From positions 56,836 through 120,835 of the IMG/VR virus record IMGVR_UViG_3300021375_000011: 64,000 bases of DNA; one strand, 5' to 3'. The notes under the pieces were generated by a model. That model saw nothing but the letters and a program-made list of their open reading frames with translations. It was not told the origin of the DNA and did no database searches. The stretch comes from a virus. A program made the translations under genes and the position numbers. Positions 1 to 8,445 of this stretch are shown here, piece after piece (the stretch's first letter is position 1; each line of letters starts with the position of its first letter).

Positions 1-213
1 ACGACGTATGTTTGTGAGTGCCTCGCCATAGAGTGCATAACTTAATGCGTTTATGATTGTGGTCTTACCAGTTCCGTTACGTGAACCATCACCACCTAAG
101 TCGATGTTCTCACCAAGTACCAGCGTGAGGTCTTGTCGGTCAAAGTTAATTGCTTGGGTAGCATTACCCACACTCATAAAGTTTTTAACCGTAAGGTCTT
201 TAATTTGAATCAT
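1..213 (-). CDS. 46: Recombination endonuclease subunit gp46 (SbcC/Rad50-like ATPase), N-terminal fragment
   Basis: Only the first 71 codons are in the window; the gene runs off the left edge. The translated N-terminus (MIQIKDLTVKNFMSVGN) and a P-loop ending in GSRNGTGKTT followed by IINALSYALYG are typical of phage gp46 and other SbcC/Rad50 family ATPases, where this Walker A motif binds ATP. In T4, gp46 works with gp47 in resection of double-strand ends for recombination-dependent replication. The ATG at 213 overlaps the TGA of the upstream unknown ORF (ATGA), so the two are probably translationally coupled. gp47 lies one gene upstream on the same strand, which fits the call. Confidence 0.88.
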   Translation of the reverse strand, partial: MIQIKDLTVKNFMSVGNATQAINFDRQDLTLVLGENIDLGGDGSRNGTGKTTIINALSYALYGEALTNIRR

Positions 214-908
214 ATTGTTTTACTATAATCTTCTAAGGTTTTTGCCAATGTTTGACCTTGTCTTGTCAAGTAATATTGTACATAATCAAAGCAAATAAGT
301 CTACCGTTTAGGTTTAAAAAGTTTATAATTCTGTCATATTGTTTATAATAGTTTGTTTGATCAAACAAACTACCAAAAGGTATCTCAAGGACACGAGGAT
401 TATCAGACAGTGTTTGATTAAGAGTGCTTTGCCCTGGATCTAGATCACCTAACTTTTTCTGTGCAAGTGCATGTAAGATATTATTGCCTCTTTCATCATG
501 CGGTAAAATGCGTATTACTTTTGCTTTTGAGAATGTATCTAGTATTAAATTTACACTTGTATCGCGCCACATATGTGTACCAAAGATCACTTGATCAAGC
601 AAACTGTAATTTAAATTTCTTTTGCCAAGACTTTCAGCAACATGATAGAAAAATGTATCATCAAATTTATAGTGATCAAATTGATCCATAAACTCATAGT
701 CTGTAGTATACATATGAACCTTACCGTTGTCTGCAATGCCATAGTATTCACAACCAGTACGTAGATAGTGTTTATCCACTATCGATATAAGCAAGTCGCC
801 TGAGGATCCTGCTGGGTATACAACAAATATGCATGGATCGTCTTTAGTAAAGTCAACACAGTCTATAAAGTTTCTGCTTTCTAATGCCTCATTTTTTGGC
901 ACAAGCAT
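210..908 (-). CDS. Unknown protein between gp46 and gp47
   Basis: A 232-aa soluble protein of unknown function, inserted between the two recombination nuclease genes. It overlaps gp47 by one base and gp46 by four. Near the N-terminus (about residues 27-40) is a VVYPAGSSGDLLIS stretch that loosely recalls the glycine-rich phosphate-binding loop of small sulfotransferase/kinase-like phage proteins. The middle contains DQVIFGTHMWRDTSVNLIL, where a GTH motif after a hydrophobic strand also fits that kind of fold. This similarity is weak and I do not assign an activity. The overlaps at both ends say that it is expressed with gp46/gp47. Confidence 0.7.
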   Translation of the reverse strand: MLVPKNEALESRNFIDCVDFTKDDPCIFVVYPAGSSGDLLISIVDKHYLRTGCEYYGIADNGKVHMYTTDYEFMDQFDHYKFDDTFFYHVAESLGKRNLNYSLLDQVIFGTHMWRDTSVNLILDTFSKAKVIRILPHDERGNNILHALAQKKLGDLDPGQSTLNQTLSDNPRVLEIPFGSLFDQTNYYKQYDRIINFLNLNGRLICFDYVQYYLTRQGQTLAKTLEDYSKTI

Positions 909-1921
909 TACAGACTCCTATAGATTTCTAATAACAATTTGTTATCGTAGAATTCACTATCAATGTTTATGATTTGTTCTGTAACAATTTGGTCAACACT
1001 TTCAAACTTGATGTCGCCTGGTTGCATTTCTTCTTCCAATGCACTGCGTTTGTTAGGTATAAGTGCCATCTCACGCAGTTTGTACTTGGTTGCAAACTGT
1101 TCTTTGATGTAGTTTGCTTCTTCGTAGGATATTTCTATGTCTAAGTTTACTCTAACATGCATGTTTGGTTTTAGTATTGTGTCAGCATAGTCAATTACCT
1201 GTGAAAGGTCCAACACTTTGTACAATGGTTGATCTGGCCAAGCAATGTACTCTGGCTCTTTGCCCCATTCAAGTATCATGCAACCACGTTGATCATCACC
1301 TGCATCTGAAAAGTTGTGCGGAAATGCATTGCCAATGTAGTTGATGTTGTTTTTCTGTTGACGTAAATGAAAGTGTCCACTAAACACTGTGCCATACTGT
1401 TGGAAGTGTTCTGATTTTATCTCTCCGTGATCAGGCATTTCAACCATAGCATTCATCTTAAAGTGCGGCAGTTCAAAGTGTCCAAACATATACTGAGCAC
1501 TTGCAGTTTTAATCTGCTTGTGATCATCTCCAACCAGCCAAGGAACAAGTATCACATCATCCTGTTCAAACCAGTCGTTGCATATTTTCAAGTTTGGTAT
1601 GTGCTTTGCCCATTCAAAACTGTAGATATCACGTTTGTCTCTATAGTACAAGTCGTGATTGCCAGTTATAAAGTAGGTTATGTCAAAACTACGTGAAAGA
1701 TTTTCTAATGCTCTTAGACTGTGGCTCATGGTTTGCAAACTTAAACTTGCTCTATGATGATGCCAGTCTCCCATGAAGATAGCAGTTTCACAGTTGTGTA
1801 TTTTGCCTTGTTGTACTGCCCATTCTACAAAGTTTTCACAGTCCTGATTGTGCATGATGCTATTGCTTTTCATGCCAAAGTGGATGTCTGTGAACACTAG
1901 AGCTTTCTTAAACAAACCCAT
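908..1921 (-). CDS. 47: Recombination endonuclease subunit gp47 (Mre11/SbcD-like phosphoesterase)
   Basis: 337 aa with the metallophosphoesterase signatures in order: D12-x-H14 (TDIHFG), GDWHHHR from residue 51, GNHD at 87-90, GHFE at 147-150 and GHFH at 182-185. These residues bind two metal ions in Mre11/SbcD nucleases. The length matches T4 gp47 (about 340 aa). Its partner gp46 is encoded two genes downstream on the same strand, so the pair should form the end-resection nuclease used in recombination-dependent DNA replication. The stop overlaps the next ORF by one base. Confidence 0.93.
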   Translation of the reverse strand: MGLFKKALVFTDIHFGMKSNSIMHNQDCENFVEWAVQQGKIHNCETAIFMGDWHHHRASLSLQTMSHSLRALENLSRSFDITYFITGNHDLYYRDKRDIYSFEWAKHIPNLKICNDWFEQDDVILVPWLVGDDHKQIKTASAQYMFGHFELPHFKMNAMVEMPDHGEIKSEHFQQYGTVFSGHFHLRQQKNNINYIGNAFPHNFSDAGDDQRGCMILEWGKEPEYIAWPDQPLYKVLDLSQVIDYADTILKPNMHVRVNLDIEISYEEANYIKEQFATKYKLREMALIPNKRSALEEEMQPGDIKFESVDQIVTEQIINIDSEFYDNKLLLEIYRSL

Positions 1922-1930
1922 ATATGTGTC

Positions 1931-2824
1931 CTATTTTTTAGCGGCTTCTGCTGGTTGTAGTTTTTTTGCATCTGGTGAATTGTTAAACTGTCTTGTCCAA
2001 CTTGGGTTCAACCCGTTTTGCTCTAGTATGTCATCGCGTATGTTTTGATTTTTCTTTTCAATGTTTAAGACTCTGGTAAAACTGTTTGTGATAGTAGCAG
2101 TGTAGTATGCAAATGGATTTTGGCTCTTGCTTTCATCAAACTGTAGTCCAATTTGACTCAGTTGTAGCAATGCTTGTCCACGCATTTCTTCATTGTATGT
2201 GTATCCGCGCCAGTTTGATCTAGTAGCATAACGTTCACACAATTTTATAAACATGTGTGCAAGTTTGTCAGTCATCTTACCATGGTCTTTTGAGAAGTGC
2301 CCGTTCTCCATACCACCAACCCAGTGCGATTTACCTACAATATACGGCACTTTGTTCTCATCAATCATGTAGTGCCAAAAAGGAGGAAAGTTAAGTTTTA
2401 CGTAGTTGAGATCTTGTTCAACATCACTCATCAGTTCTTGCAATCCATCATCTTCGACATCAACGTCATCCATTTCGAGGAGTTCTTCTAGTTTGCTTTT
2501 TTTCTTTTCTTGTGCTTTGGTCAGTTTCTTTGGCACCATTGGAATATGATCCCAACAAATTACTCTGAACACAAGTTCTTGGTTGTTTAGTTTTGTTGGA
2601 TCGAGTATTTCGCCAGTTAGTCTTTTGATTCTATCTGCTTTGTTGCGTCTTGCTTCTGCAACACTACGCTGATTGATCTTGTCAACACTAGGCACAATAA
2701 TATCATACTGTGCAAATTCTCTTTCTAAGTAAGAACAGTAGGTATTCTTGCTTTTCCAAATTTCTTTTAGTATATCTCTGTTGTTTAGATAGTTTACTTT
2801 TCTAGGTGCTTTCACCGGTGGCAT
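1931..2824 (-). CDS. 55: Late-transcription RNA polymerase sigma factor gp55
   Basis: 297 aa. The C-terminal half (about 190-270) carries the conserved sigma-region-2-like block RYATRSNWRGYTYNEEMRGQ, then FDESKSQNPFAYYTATITNSF and the INIEKK-like tail seen in T4-type gp55; the N-terminal half is longer and more acidic than in T4 (185 aa). gp55 replaces host sigma factors to direct RNA polymerase to TATAAATA late promoters, and such elements precede several baseplate genes in this window. The start at 2824 has a strong AAGGAG ribosome site and lies about 30 bases below a consensus-like promoter. Confidence 0.88.
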   Translation of the reverse strand: MPPVKAPRKVNYLNNRDILKEIWKSKNTYCSYLEREFAQYDIIVPSVDKINQRSVAEARRNKADRIKRLTGEILDPTKLNNQELVFRVICWDHIPMVPKKLTKAQEKKKSKLEELLEMDDVDVEDDGLQELMSDVEQDLNYVKLNFPPFWHYMIDENKVPYIVGKSHWVGGMENGHFSKDHGKMTDKLAHMFIKLCERYATRSNWRGYTYNEEMRGQALLQLSQIGLQFDESKSQNPFAYYTATITNSFTRVLNIEKKNQNIRDDILEQNGLNPSWTRQFNNSPDAKKLQPAEAAKK

Positions 2825-2853
2825 ATGATTCTCCTTAGCCTAATAACTTGCTT

Positions 2854-2882
2854 ATTATACAACATTACTTATCAGAAGTCAA
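2854..2882 (-). promoter_or_regulatory. Sigma70-type early promoter for gp55-gp47-gp46
   Basis: Read on the minus strand: TTGACT (2882-2877), a 17-base spacer, then a perfect TATAAT (2859-2854). This is nearly the ideal host housekeeping promoter and lies just upstream of gp55. The region 2825-2933 otherwise holds only divergent promoter elements. Confidence 0.75.
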
Positions 2883-2908
2883 TCATTAACTACGCACTTT
2901 TTGGTAAG

Positions 2909-2916
2909 CATAAATA
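2909..2916 (+). promoter_or_regulatory. T4-late-like promoter element
   Basis: CATAAATA, one base off the T4 late element TATAAATA, 18 bases before the ATG of the first baseplate gene. A start about 6 bases beyond the element would leave a very short leader containing GAGGAG. It is divergent from the gp55 early promoter. Confidence 0.5.
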
Positions 2917-2933
2917 AGACTAGAGGAGTATAC

Positions 2934-4919
2934 ATGGCATATTCACAGGCAAAAGCTGACAGAATGAATCAACTTGCACAGCAGTATCCTAAAGCACCTA
3001 TTGGTACTTTAGCAACGTTGGCTAATATACCTGTAAGTGAATTGGGTAACTATACCAATGATAGTGTAGGCACACGTGCAAGTAATGCAAACTTTGGCAG
3101 AGTAACCAGCGAAGAGTCTCAGAATATTCAATCAACTGATACGGCACGTAACACTCCTGGATCAGGAACTGCATTTCAAGGTGGCGGTACTATTGCTGAA
3201 CAGGCATTTGGCAAGCGACCTCAACCGGATCCGTTTCCAGCGGCTCCACCACCAAGACCAGTACAGGCACAAGATAGTGATGTAGATTTTACAGATGCGT
3301 ATGGTGAAAATTTTAGACAAGCAACACCAATTCCTACACCAGTTGTGCAACCACAAGATGATGATGTTGAATTTGCTGATGCATACGGAGAAAGTTTTCG
3401 AGAAGTTACGCCAATTCCAACAGACACACGTTTTCCGACTAGTAGGACATCAGAGCTTACGCAGAACACAGTTGACCCTGGATTGGCAAATGCCCTACGT
3501 GATCAAGAGCGTAGAGCAATCGAAGCTAGTAATGCATTTGAGGAGCCACCAGCACCGTCACCATATCCTGCACCTCCACCGCCACGTCCAGTAGAAAGTT
3601 TTGATGCACCTGTAGATGATTTCAGTGGTTATCCAATTACACAAGTTGATGACTTTAGTGGACCTACTAGAAATATTACACAGGTTGATGACTTTGCCGA
3701 ATATCGTCCACCAGTTACAGAAGTAGATGACTTTGCAGAATTTCAAAGTCCAAATCAAGTAAACCAATTTGGAGTAGATGATTTTGGTGATCCAGAAGCG
3801 GCACAATTTGATGCCTTTGGTGATCCACTTAGAGCTCCAGCAGATGTAAATGACTTTGAGGAATATGGCGACTTTATCGATGAACCAGGAGCAGACTTTG
3901 ATGCATTTGGCAATCCAGTTACTCCAATAGTTGAAAACGATGGAACAAATTTAGTTGGCGATGATCCAGTTGCTGACATTGGCGACGGCGCAGAAGGTGA
4001 TGGCATTGACGGAGTTGAGCAGGCAGCTATATCACAACAAGAACAAGCCGCTATTAACGCAATGGCATTAAAACAAAAGGCACAACAACAACAAACAATT
4101 AGTCAGATGCGTGAAGCATCAGGTGTTAAAAACGCAGATGGTGATTGGCGTGTTAAGCTCCGATTAGCTCCGCAGGCAACTTACTTGTACAAAGATCCTA
4201 ATCCAGGTATACTTGCTCCATTAGCAGTTACAGATGGAATTATATTTCCTTATACGCCAACAATAGATGTGCAGTACAGGGCAGAATACACAAATTACTC
4301 GCCAACACACAGTAATTACATGCATTACTTTTACAAAGGTTCTAGTGTGCAAACGGTGCAACTACAAGCAGAATTTACTGCACAAGATACTGTCGAAGCA
4401 GAATACCTACTAGCATGTATACACTTTTTAAAAAGTTGTAGTAAAATGTTTTATGGGCAAGATGCACAAAGAGGATCTCCACCACCATTAATATATCTTA
4501 CTGGATTAGGCGAATATCAATTTAACGAAGCACCATGTGCGATAACAGAATTTAACTACAACCTGCCAAACGATGTTAACTACATACGGGCAAGGAGTAG
4601 ACATATAACAAGAGATGATGCACTTCAATTTCAAAAGCCATTGGCAAGTTCGACAACAAATGGAAATTTTAGTGCGTTAAACAGGCTAAAAACAGCAGTA
4701 ACAAATGCTTTAAACGGAAATACTGAACCATTACAAGTCGGTGCTCAACCATTTAAACCAGCACCAGGTAACCTGGGTACAAAAGGTGCAACCTATGTGC
4801 CAACTAAGTTGGCAATGACCATTAACTTATTACCAATTGTTAGCAGACAACAGGTCAGTCAGCAATTTAGTCTCAAAGAATATGCAAATGGTAACTTAAT
4901 TAAAAGAGGAATGTGGTAA
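2934..4919 (+). CDS. Baseplate/tail-tube-associated structural protein (gp48/gp54-like) with long disordered N-terminus
   Basis: 661 aa from the ATG at 2934, chosen because GAGGAG lies 6-11 bases upstream; a longer TTG-started frame has no ribosome site. The first roughly 380 residues are Pro/Asp/Gln-rich and repetitive: two near-copies of an ADAYGESFR-type unit followed by TPIPT, two PPPRPVxx segments, and five VDDF repeats between about 3610 and 3790. The C-terminal part (about 400-661) is folded-looking, with KLRLAPQATYLYKD, TPTIDVQYRAEYTNYSPTHS and YLLACIHFLKSCSKMFYGQD. This resembles tail-tube initiation/cap proteins of marine T4-like phages. Position at the head of the baseplate operon, just before gp53, supports that role. 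The exact T4 equivalent is uncertain. Confidence 0.6.
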   Translation: MAYSQAKADRMNQLAQQYPKAPIGTLATLANIPVSELGNYTNDSVGTRASNANFGRVTSEESQNIQSTDTARNTPGSGTAFQGGGTIAEQAFGKRPQPDPFPAAPPPRPVQAQDSDVDFTDAYGENFRQATPIPTPVVQPQDDDVEFADAYGESFREVTPIPTDTRFPTSRTSELTQNTVDPGLANALRDQERRAIEASNAFEEPPAPSPYPAPPPPRPVESFDAPVDDFSGYPITQVDDFSGPTRNITQVDDFAEYRPPVTEVDDFAEFQSPNQVNQFGVDDFGDPEAAQFDAFGDPLRAPADVNDFEEYGDFIDEPGADFDAFGNPVTPIVENDGTNLVGDDPVADIGDGAEGDGIDGVEQAAISQQEQAAINAMALKQKAQQQQTISQMREASGVKNADGDWRVKLRLAPQATYLYKDPNPGILAPLAVTDGIIFPYTPTIDVQYRAEYTNYSPTHSNYMHYFYKGSSVQTVQLQAEFTAQDTVEAEYLLACIHFLKSCSKMFYGQDAQRGSPPPLIYLTGLGEYQFNEAPCAITEFNYNLPNDVNYIRARSRHITRDDALQFQKPLASSTTNGNFSALNRLKTAVTNALNGNTEPLQVGAQPFKPAPGNLGTKGATYVPTKLAMTINLLPIVSRQQVSQQFSLKEYANGNLIKRGMW

Positions 4920-5227
4920 TGGCTGAAATAGAATATGGTTCAAATAGCATGTACTTTGACACTCCTATAGTACAAAATCAATACCTTGGTGTTATGGTTG
5001 ATCGCCCAATACCAAAATTAATTGATGATCTAAGTTTTACCATTAACGAAACATATAATCTACGTCCTGATGTATTAGCATTTGACTTATATGGCGATGC
5101 CGCACTTTGGTGGGTATTTGCACAACGTAATCCAAATCAATTACAAGACCCGTTGTTTGATTTTGTCACTGGTACAACAATCTACCTACCACAAGAGTCT
5201 ACACTAAAATCAGTATTAGGCGTCTAA
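4919..5227 (+). CDS. 53: Baseplate wedge subunit gp53
   Basis: 102 aa from the ATG at 4919, which overlaps the previous stop (TAATG); a GTG six bases upstream is the alternative. The sequence RPDVLAFDLYGDAALWWVFAQRNPNQLQDP matches the short core of gp53-type wedge proteins, where a Y/D-x-x-WW patch and the NPN turn are conserved; it is given here in separate pieces: LRPDVLAFDLYGD and LWWVFAQRNPN. T4 gp53 is longer (196 aa), so this is the minimal marine-phage form. In T4 it joins wedge sectors of the baseplate. Flanked by other baseplate genes. Confidence 0.8.
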   Translation: MAEIEYGSNSMYFDTPIVQNQYLGVMVDRPIPKLIDDLSFTINETYNLRPDVLAFDLYGDAALWWVFAQRNPNQLQDPLFDFVTGTTIYLPQESTLKSVLGV

Positions 5228-5228
5228 T

Positions 5229-8200
5229 ATGGCAAATCCGGCAGAGATCAACAGCGCCAGACTAAGTCAGCAACTTGAGATCAATCGTCAAAAGCTCGCA
5301 GTTAAAAGTTTGCAACAACAAGCTCGCACAGGAGCAAAGTGGAGCAATATTCAAGATGACTGGGATACCAGTGATGAAAGCGTTAAACTTACACGTAGCA
5401 CATTGCAAAATCTAAACGGACAAAACGAAGGATTTAAGAACAAACCAGGCTATGTTACTACAAAGGTTAAACTCACTAGAAATATTACAGAAACAAATGT
5501 GCTTGTAAACGATCTTCAAGTTGTAAAGGAAACAACAATTAAAAACGAAAACTCGTTTGAGGTAACCAACAACTTGCCAAGAACTAGTGCTGGCACTATT
5601 GTTTCTAACGATGCTATTGCAGTTGAAAACACTGGTCGATTCACAACACCTATCGAAGGTAATAATTTATTCCTTGACGACACTGTAGTGAAACCAGTTG
5701 TAGCAAGTCTAAATAAACCTACTAATGCAAGGTCAGCAAGTCTAAGTGGACTCGAAGATCAACAGTTAGGAGATGCCAAAGGGTCAGGATCAACTAGCAC
5801 AGTTGGCGGCGGAAATACAGTCCGTAAAATTACTGCTACACAAAATCAAAATAGTGTACAAGCAACAGGACAAGATATACAGAGGGCAACTGATGATGAT
5901 TCAACCACTGTAGTGTCAAATAGCGTTGGTACTGCTAGTCAAGTGGTTGAAGGACGAACAGAAGTCGCAGCTGAATTTATGCAAACTATCACACCATCTC
6001 CAAACAAATTAGCAGGATTAGCAAGCCAAACATATGCCATATCGATATACCTAATGAACACTGATGAGTATACACAGCTATTAGGCAGTGATAGTAAAGT
6101 TTTACCAACAGATCAACTGATAGTACAAAGTGGTGGAGCACCAGTGGGCCAACGTAACAAATTTTTTGATCTTGATTTTTACATCGAGAACTTAGAATTA
6201 CTTACAACAATTGGAACACAAGGTACTGGTTCCCCTCACAATGTTGTAAAGCTATCGTTTGAGATACTAGAAACAAATGGCATTACGTTTCTTGAAAGAC
6301 TTAGGCAAGCAGTTTGGGAGCATACCGGCGACAGATCACAAACCATTAATGGACAAAACTATCTTATGGTGATCAGATTTTATGGTTACGATGATCAAGG
6401 TAATTTAGTAAGTAGTGCACCTGGACAAGAACCAAAACCAGAACAAACAAGTGATCCAAATGCGTTGGTTGAAAAGTTTATTCCGTTTCAAATAAACCAA
6501 TTAAGATACAAAATTGCTTCTGAAGCAGTGATGTACACTATTGAGGCAACACCAACAATCATGACAGTTGGCTATAGTACTGCACGAGGCACAATCCCAT
6601 TTAATTTTCAACTTAGTGCAGTTGATGTTCAAACCTTGTTAAATGGCGATACAGAAATACAAACAACTCAAAGACAAATTACAGACACTGACGATGACGA
6701 AGCCATGGAAGTTTCTGAACGTGCTCCGCCTGCAAAAAAAATTGGCTTAAAAGGAGCAACTATAACACAAGGACTGGCTACTGCTCTAAATGAACATCAA
6801 CAGTTGTTAGCAGAAAAAACTCCTGGTATGATTCCAGACAAGTACACAATTGAATTAGAAGACGTTGCTGGACTAAAAGATGCAAAAATGCGTAAGCAAG
6901 GCACTGTTGACAAACGTAGATCCCCACTGCAAGACAATCCAGATCCAAATCAAAAACTTAACCAAAAGAAGCAGAACTTTGATACAGATACTAAAAATTA
7001 CAGTATAAATGCTGGTACACAGATTGTGCAGTTGATTGATCAAGTGATGAAGAATAGTACCTATGTAACTGCTCAACAAACAGTTGCGTTTGATGAAATA
7101 AGCAAAAAGGAAATTAAAAACACTCCAGTTAAAACTGTACAATGGTATAGAATTACACAAACTGCAACTCCTACAGAGTATGATCCTGTGCGTCAAGATT
7201 ATGCATATGACATACACTACAAGATATCAAGGTACCAGATTAACACTCCACGTTCACCATACTTTCCGCCTGCAATGTACAGAGGTGTACACAAGTTGTA
7301 CAACTATTGGTTTACAGGACAAAACACAGAAGTAATAAACTTTGAAGTAGAGGCAAATACCAACTATCTTTCTCCTATTAGCAACAGTGGACTTGCTAAC
7401 AATACAATCAATGCAAGGTTTGCTGAAAAACAGTTTTTTCAAACAAGTGCTGAAGAAAGCACACAAGGTGGACAAGGTGAAAGTACATTGCCAGCGGCAC
7501 AACTTGCTTCTCGATTGTATTCTCCAGCTGATGTAGCAAAAACAAATATAGAAATAATAGGCGATCCAGACTGGATTACACAAAGTGAATTGTTCTATAC
7601 AGAATCAAATCTTAAACCATTTGAGCGTGACGGAAGTTGTAACATGAGAGCCAGTGAAGTACTGTTTGAATTGAGATTCAATCGTCCAACAGACTATGAT
7701 TTGCCAACTGGGTTGACACCAGTGTTTAAAAACAATACAGGGTCAAGTGCTATTACTGGTGAAGTTAATCTTCCTGAAGAAAGTATTGTGTTTATGGCAC
7801 AAAAAATTACCAATAAGTTTCAAAATGGAAAGTTTACACAGGAGATACTAGGCACTCTACGAGACTTTGCTACTGCCATTGACAGTCCAGAAATGAAAAA
7901 AGAAGAGTCCAACAAAGTTGAAAAAGTTGCAACACCAGTTGCTCGACCAAGTGGTGTGCGTAGCACAAAGAAAGAACCAGTGCCAACATACGATGATGCA
8001 GTGCAACGTAGAGCAAGAGGACTAGGTGTTGCGAATAATTCAGCACCGACAGGTGTAAATGAACGTCCTGACTATATTACAGGCAGTGGTAGGCCTAGTG
8101 GTTTAAAGCCAACTGAGAACCAAGGCAGTAAAGTAGCACCTACGCAAAACTACGATGATGCAATTATGCGTAACAAAAGAATTGCCACTATGCAAAATGC

Positions 8201-8438
8201 TAGTACTAACTATGTAGACCCAATAGTAAACAAGGCAAACTGGCAACCAAAAGTACCACCAAAGCCTGCTTCAAATGTTATAAGCGACGATGCAGGAGGC
8301 AACAACGGTTTTCAAGGATCGTTGTTGAAACGCAAGAATCAACTTGCCTTAGAAAGATCAAAACGCAGAGTAGCGGCAGGTGCTAAAGTACAAAGCAGTA
8401 GTGGAGGCGGTGTAAGAACAGACTCCGCATTTAGATAG
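5229..8438 (+). CDS. Large baseplate hub-type structural protein (gp27-like candidate)
   Basis: 1069 aa. The N-terminal 230 residues are Gln/Thr/Ser-rich. A folded block follows at about 260-480, including QTYAISIYLMNTDEYTQL, FDLDFYIENLELLTTIG, VVKLSFEILETNG and KFIPFQINQLRYKIASEA. This alternation of strands resembles hub proteins that dock on gp5 (gp27 and related marine-phage proteins), and the gene sits directly upstream of gp5. The C-terminal 150 residues are Pro/Lys-rich, with two copies of a YDDAxxRR/K motif (YDDAVQRRARG, YDDAIMRNKRI). It is far larger than T4 gp27 (391 aa), so the assignment rests on position and general character. Confidence 0.5.
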   Translation: MANPAEINSARLSQQLEINRQKLAVKSLQQQARTGAKWSNIQDDWDTSDESVKLTRSTLQNLNGQNEGFKNKPGYVTTKVKLTRNITETNVLVNDLQVVKETTIKNENSFEVTNNLPRTSAGTIVSNDAIAVENTGRFTTPIEGNNLFLDDTVVKPVVASLNKPTNARSASLSGLEDQQLGDAKGSGSTSTVGGGNTVRKITATQNQNSVQATGQDIQRATDDDSTTVVSNSVGTASQVVEGRTEVAAEFMQTITPSPNKLAGLASQTYAISIYLMNTDEYTQLLGSDSKVLPTDQLIVQSGGAPVGQRNKFFDLDFYIENLELLTTIGTQGTGSPHNVVKLSFEILETNGITFLERLRQAVWEHTGDRSQTINGQNYLMVIRFYGYDDQGNLVSSAPGQEPKPEQTSDPNALVEKFIPFQINQLRYKIASEAVMYTIEATPTIMTVGYSTARGTIPFNFQLSAVDVQTLLNGDTEIQTTQRQITDTDDDEAMEVSERAPPAKKIGLKGATITQGLATALNEHQQLLAEKTPGMIPDKYTIELEDVAGLKDAKMRKQGTVDKRRSPLQDNPDPNQKLNQKKQNFDTDTKNYSINAGTQIVQLIDQVMKNSTYVTAQQTVAFDEISKKEIKNTPVKTVQWYRITQTATPTEYDPVRQDYAYDIHYKISRYQINTPRSPYFPPAMYRGVHKLYNYWFTGQNTEVINFEVEANTNYLSPISNSGLANNTINARFAEKQFFQTSAEESTQGGQGESTLPAAQLASRLYSPADVAKTNIEIIGDPDWITQSELFYTESNLKPFERDGSCNMRASEVLFELRFNRPTDYDLPTGLTPVFKNNTGSSAITGEVNLPEESIVFMAQKITNKFQNGKFTQEILGTLRDFATAIDSPEMKKEESNKVEKVATPVARPSGVRSTKKEPVPTYDDAVQRRARGLGVANNSAPTGVNERPDYITGSGRPSGLKPTENQGSKVAPTQNYDDAIMRNKRIATMQNASTNYVDPIVNKANWQPKVPPKPASNVISDDAGGNNGFQGSLLKRKNQLALERSKRRVAAGAKVQSSSGGGVRTDSAFR

Positions 8439-8445
8439 GTAGGAT

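Noticed and set aside
3162-3806. Long minus-strand frames opposite the gp48/54-like gene
   Set aside because: Low-complexity Cys/Trp-rich translations antisense to a repeat-rich coding region; no ribosome site or homology pattern.
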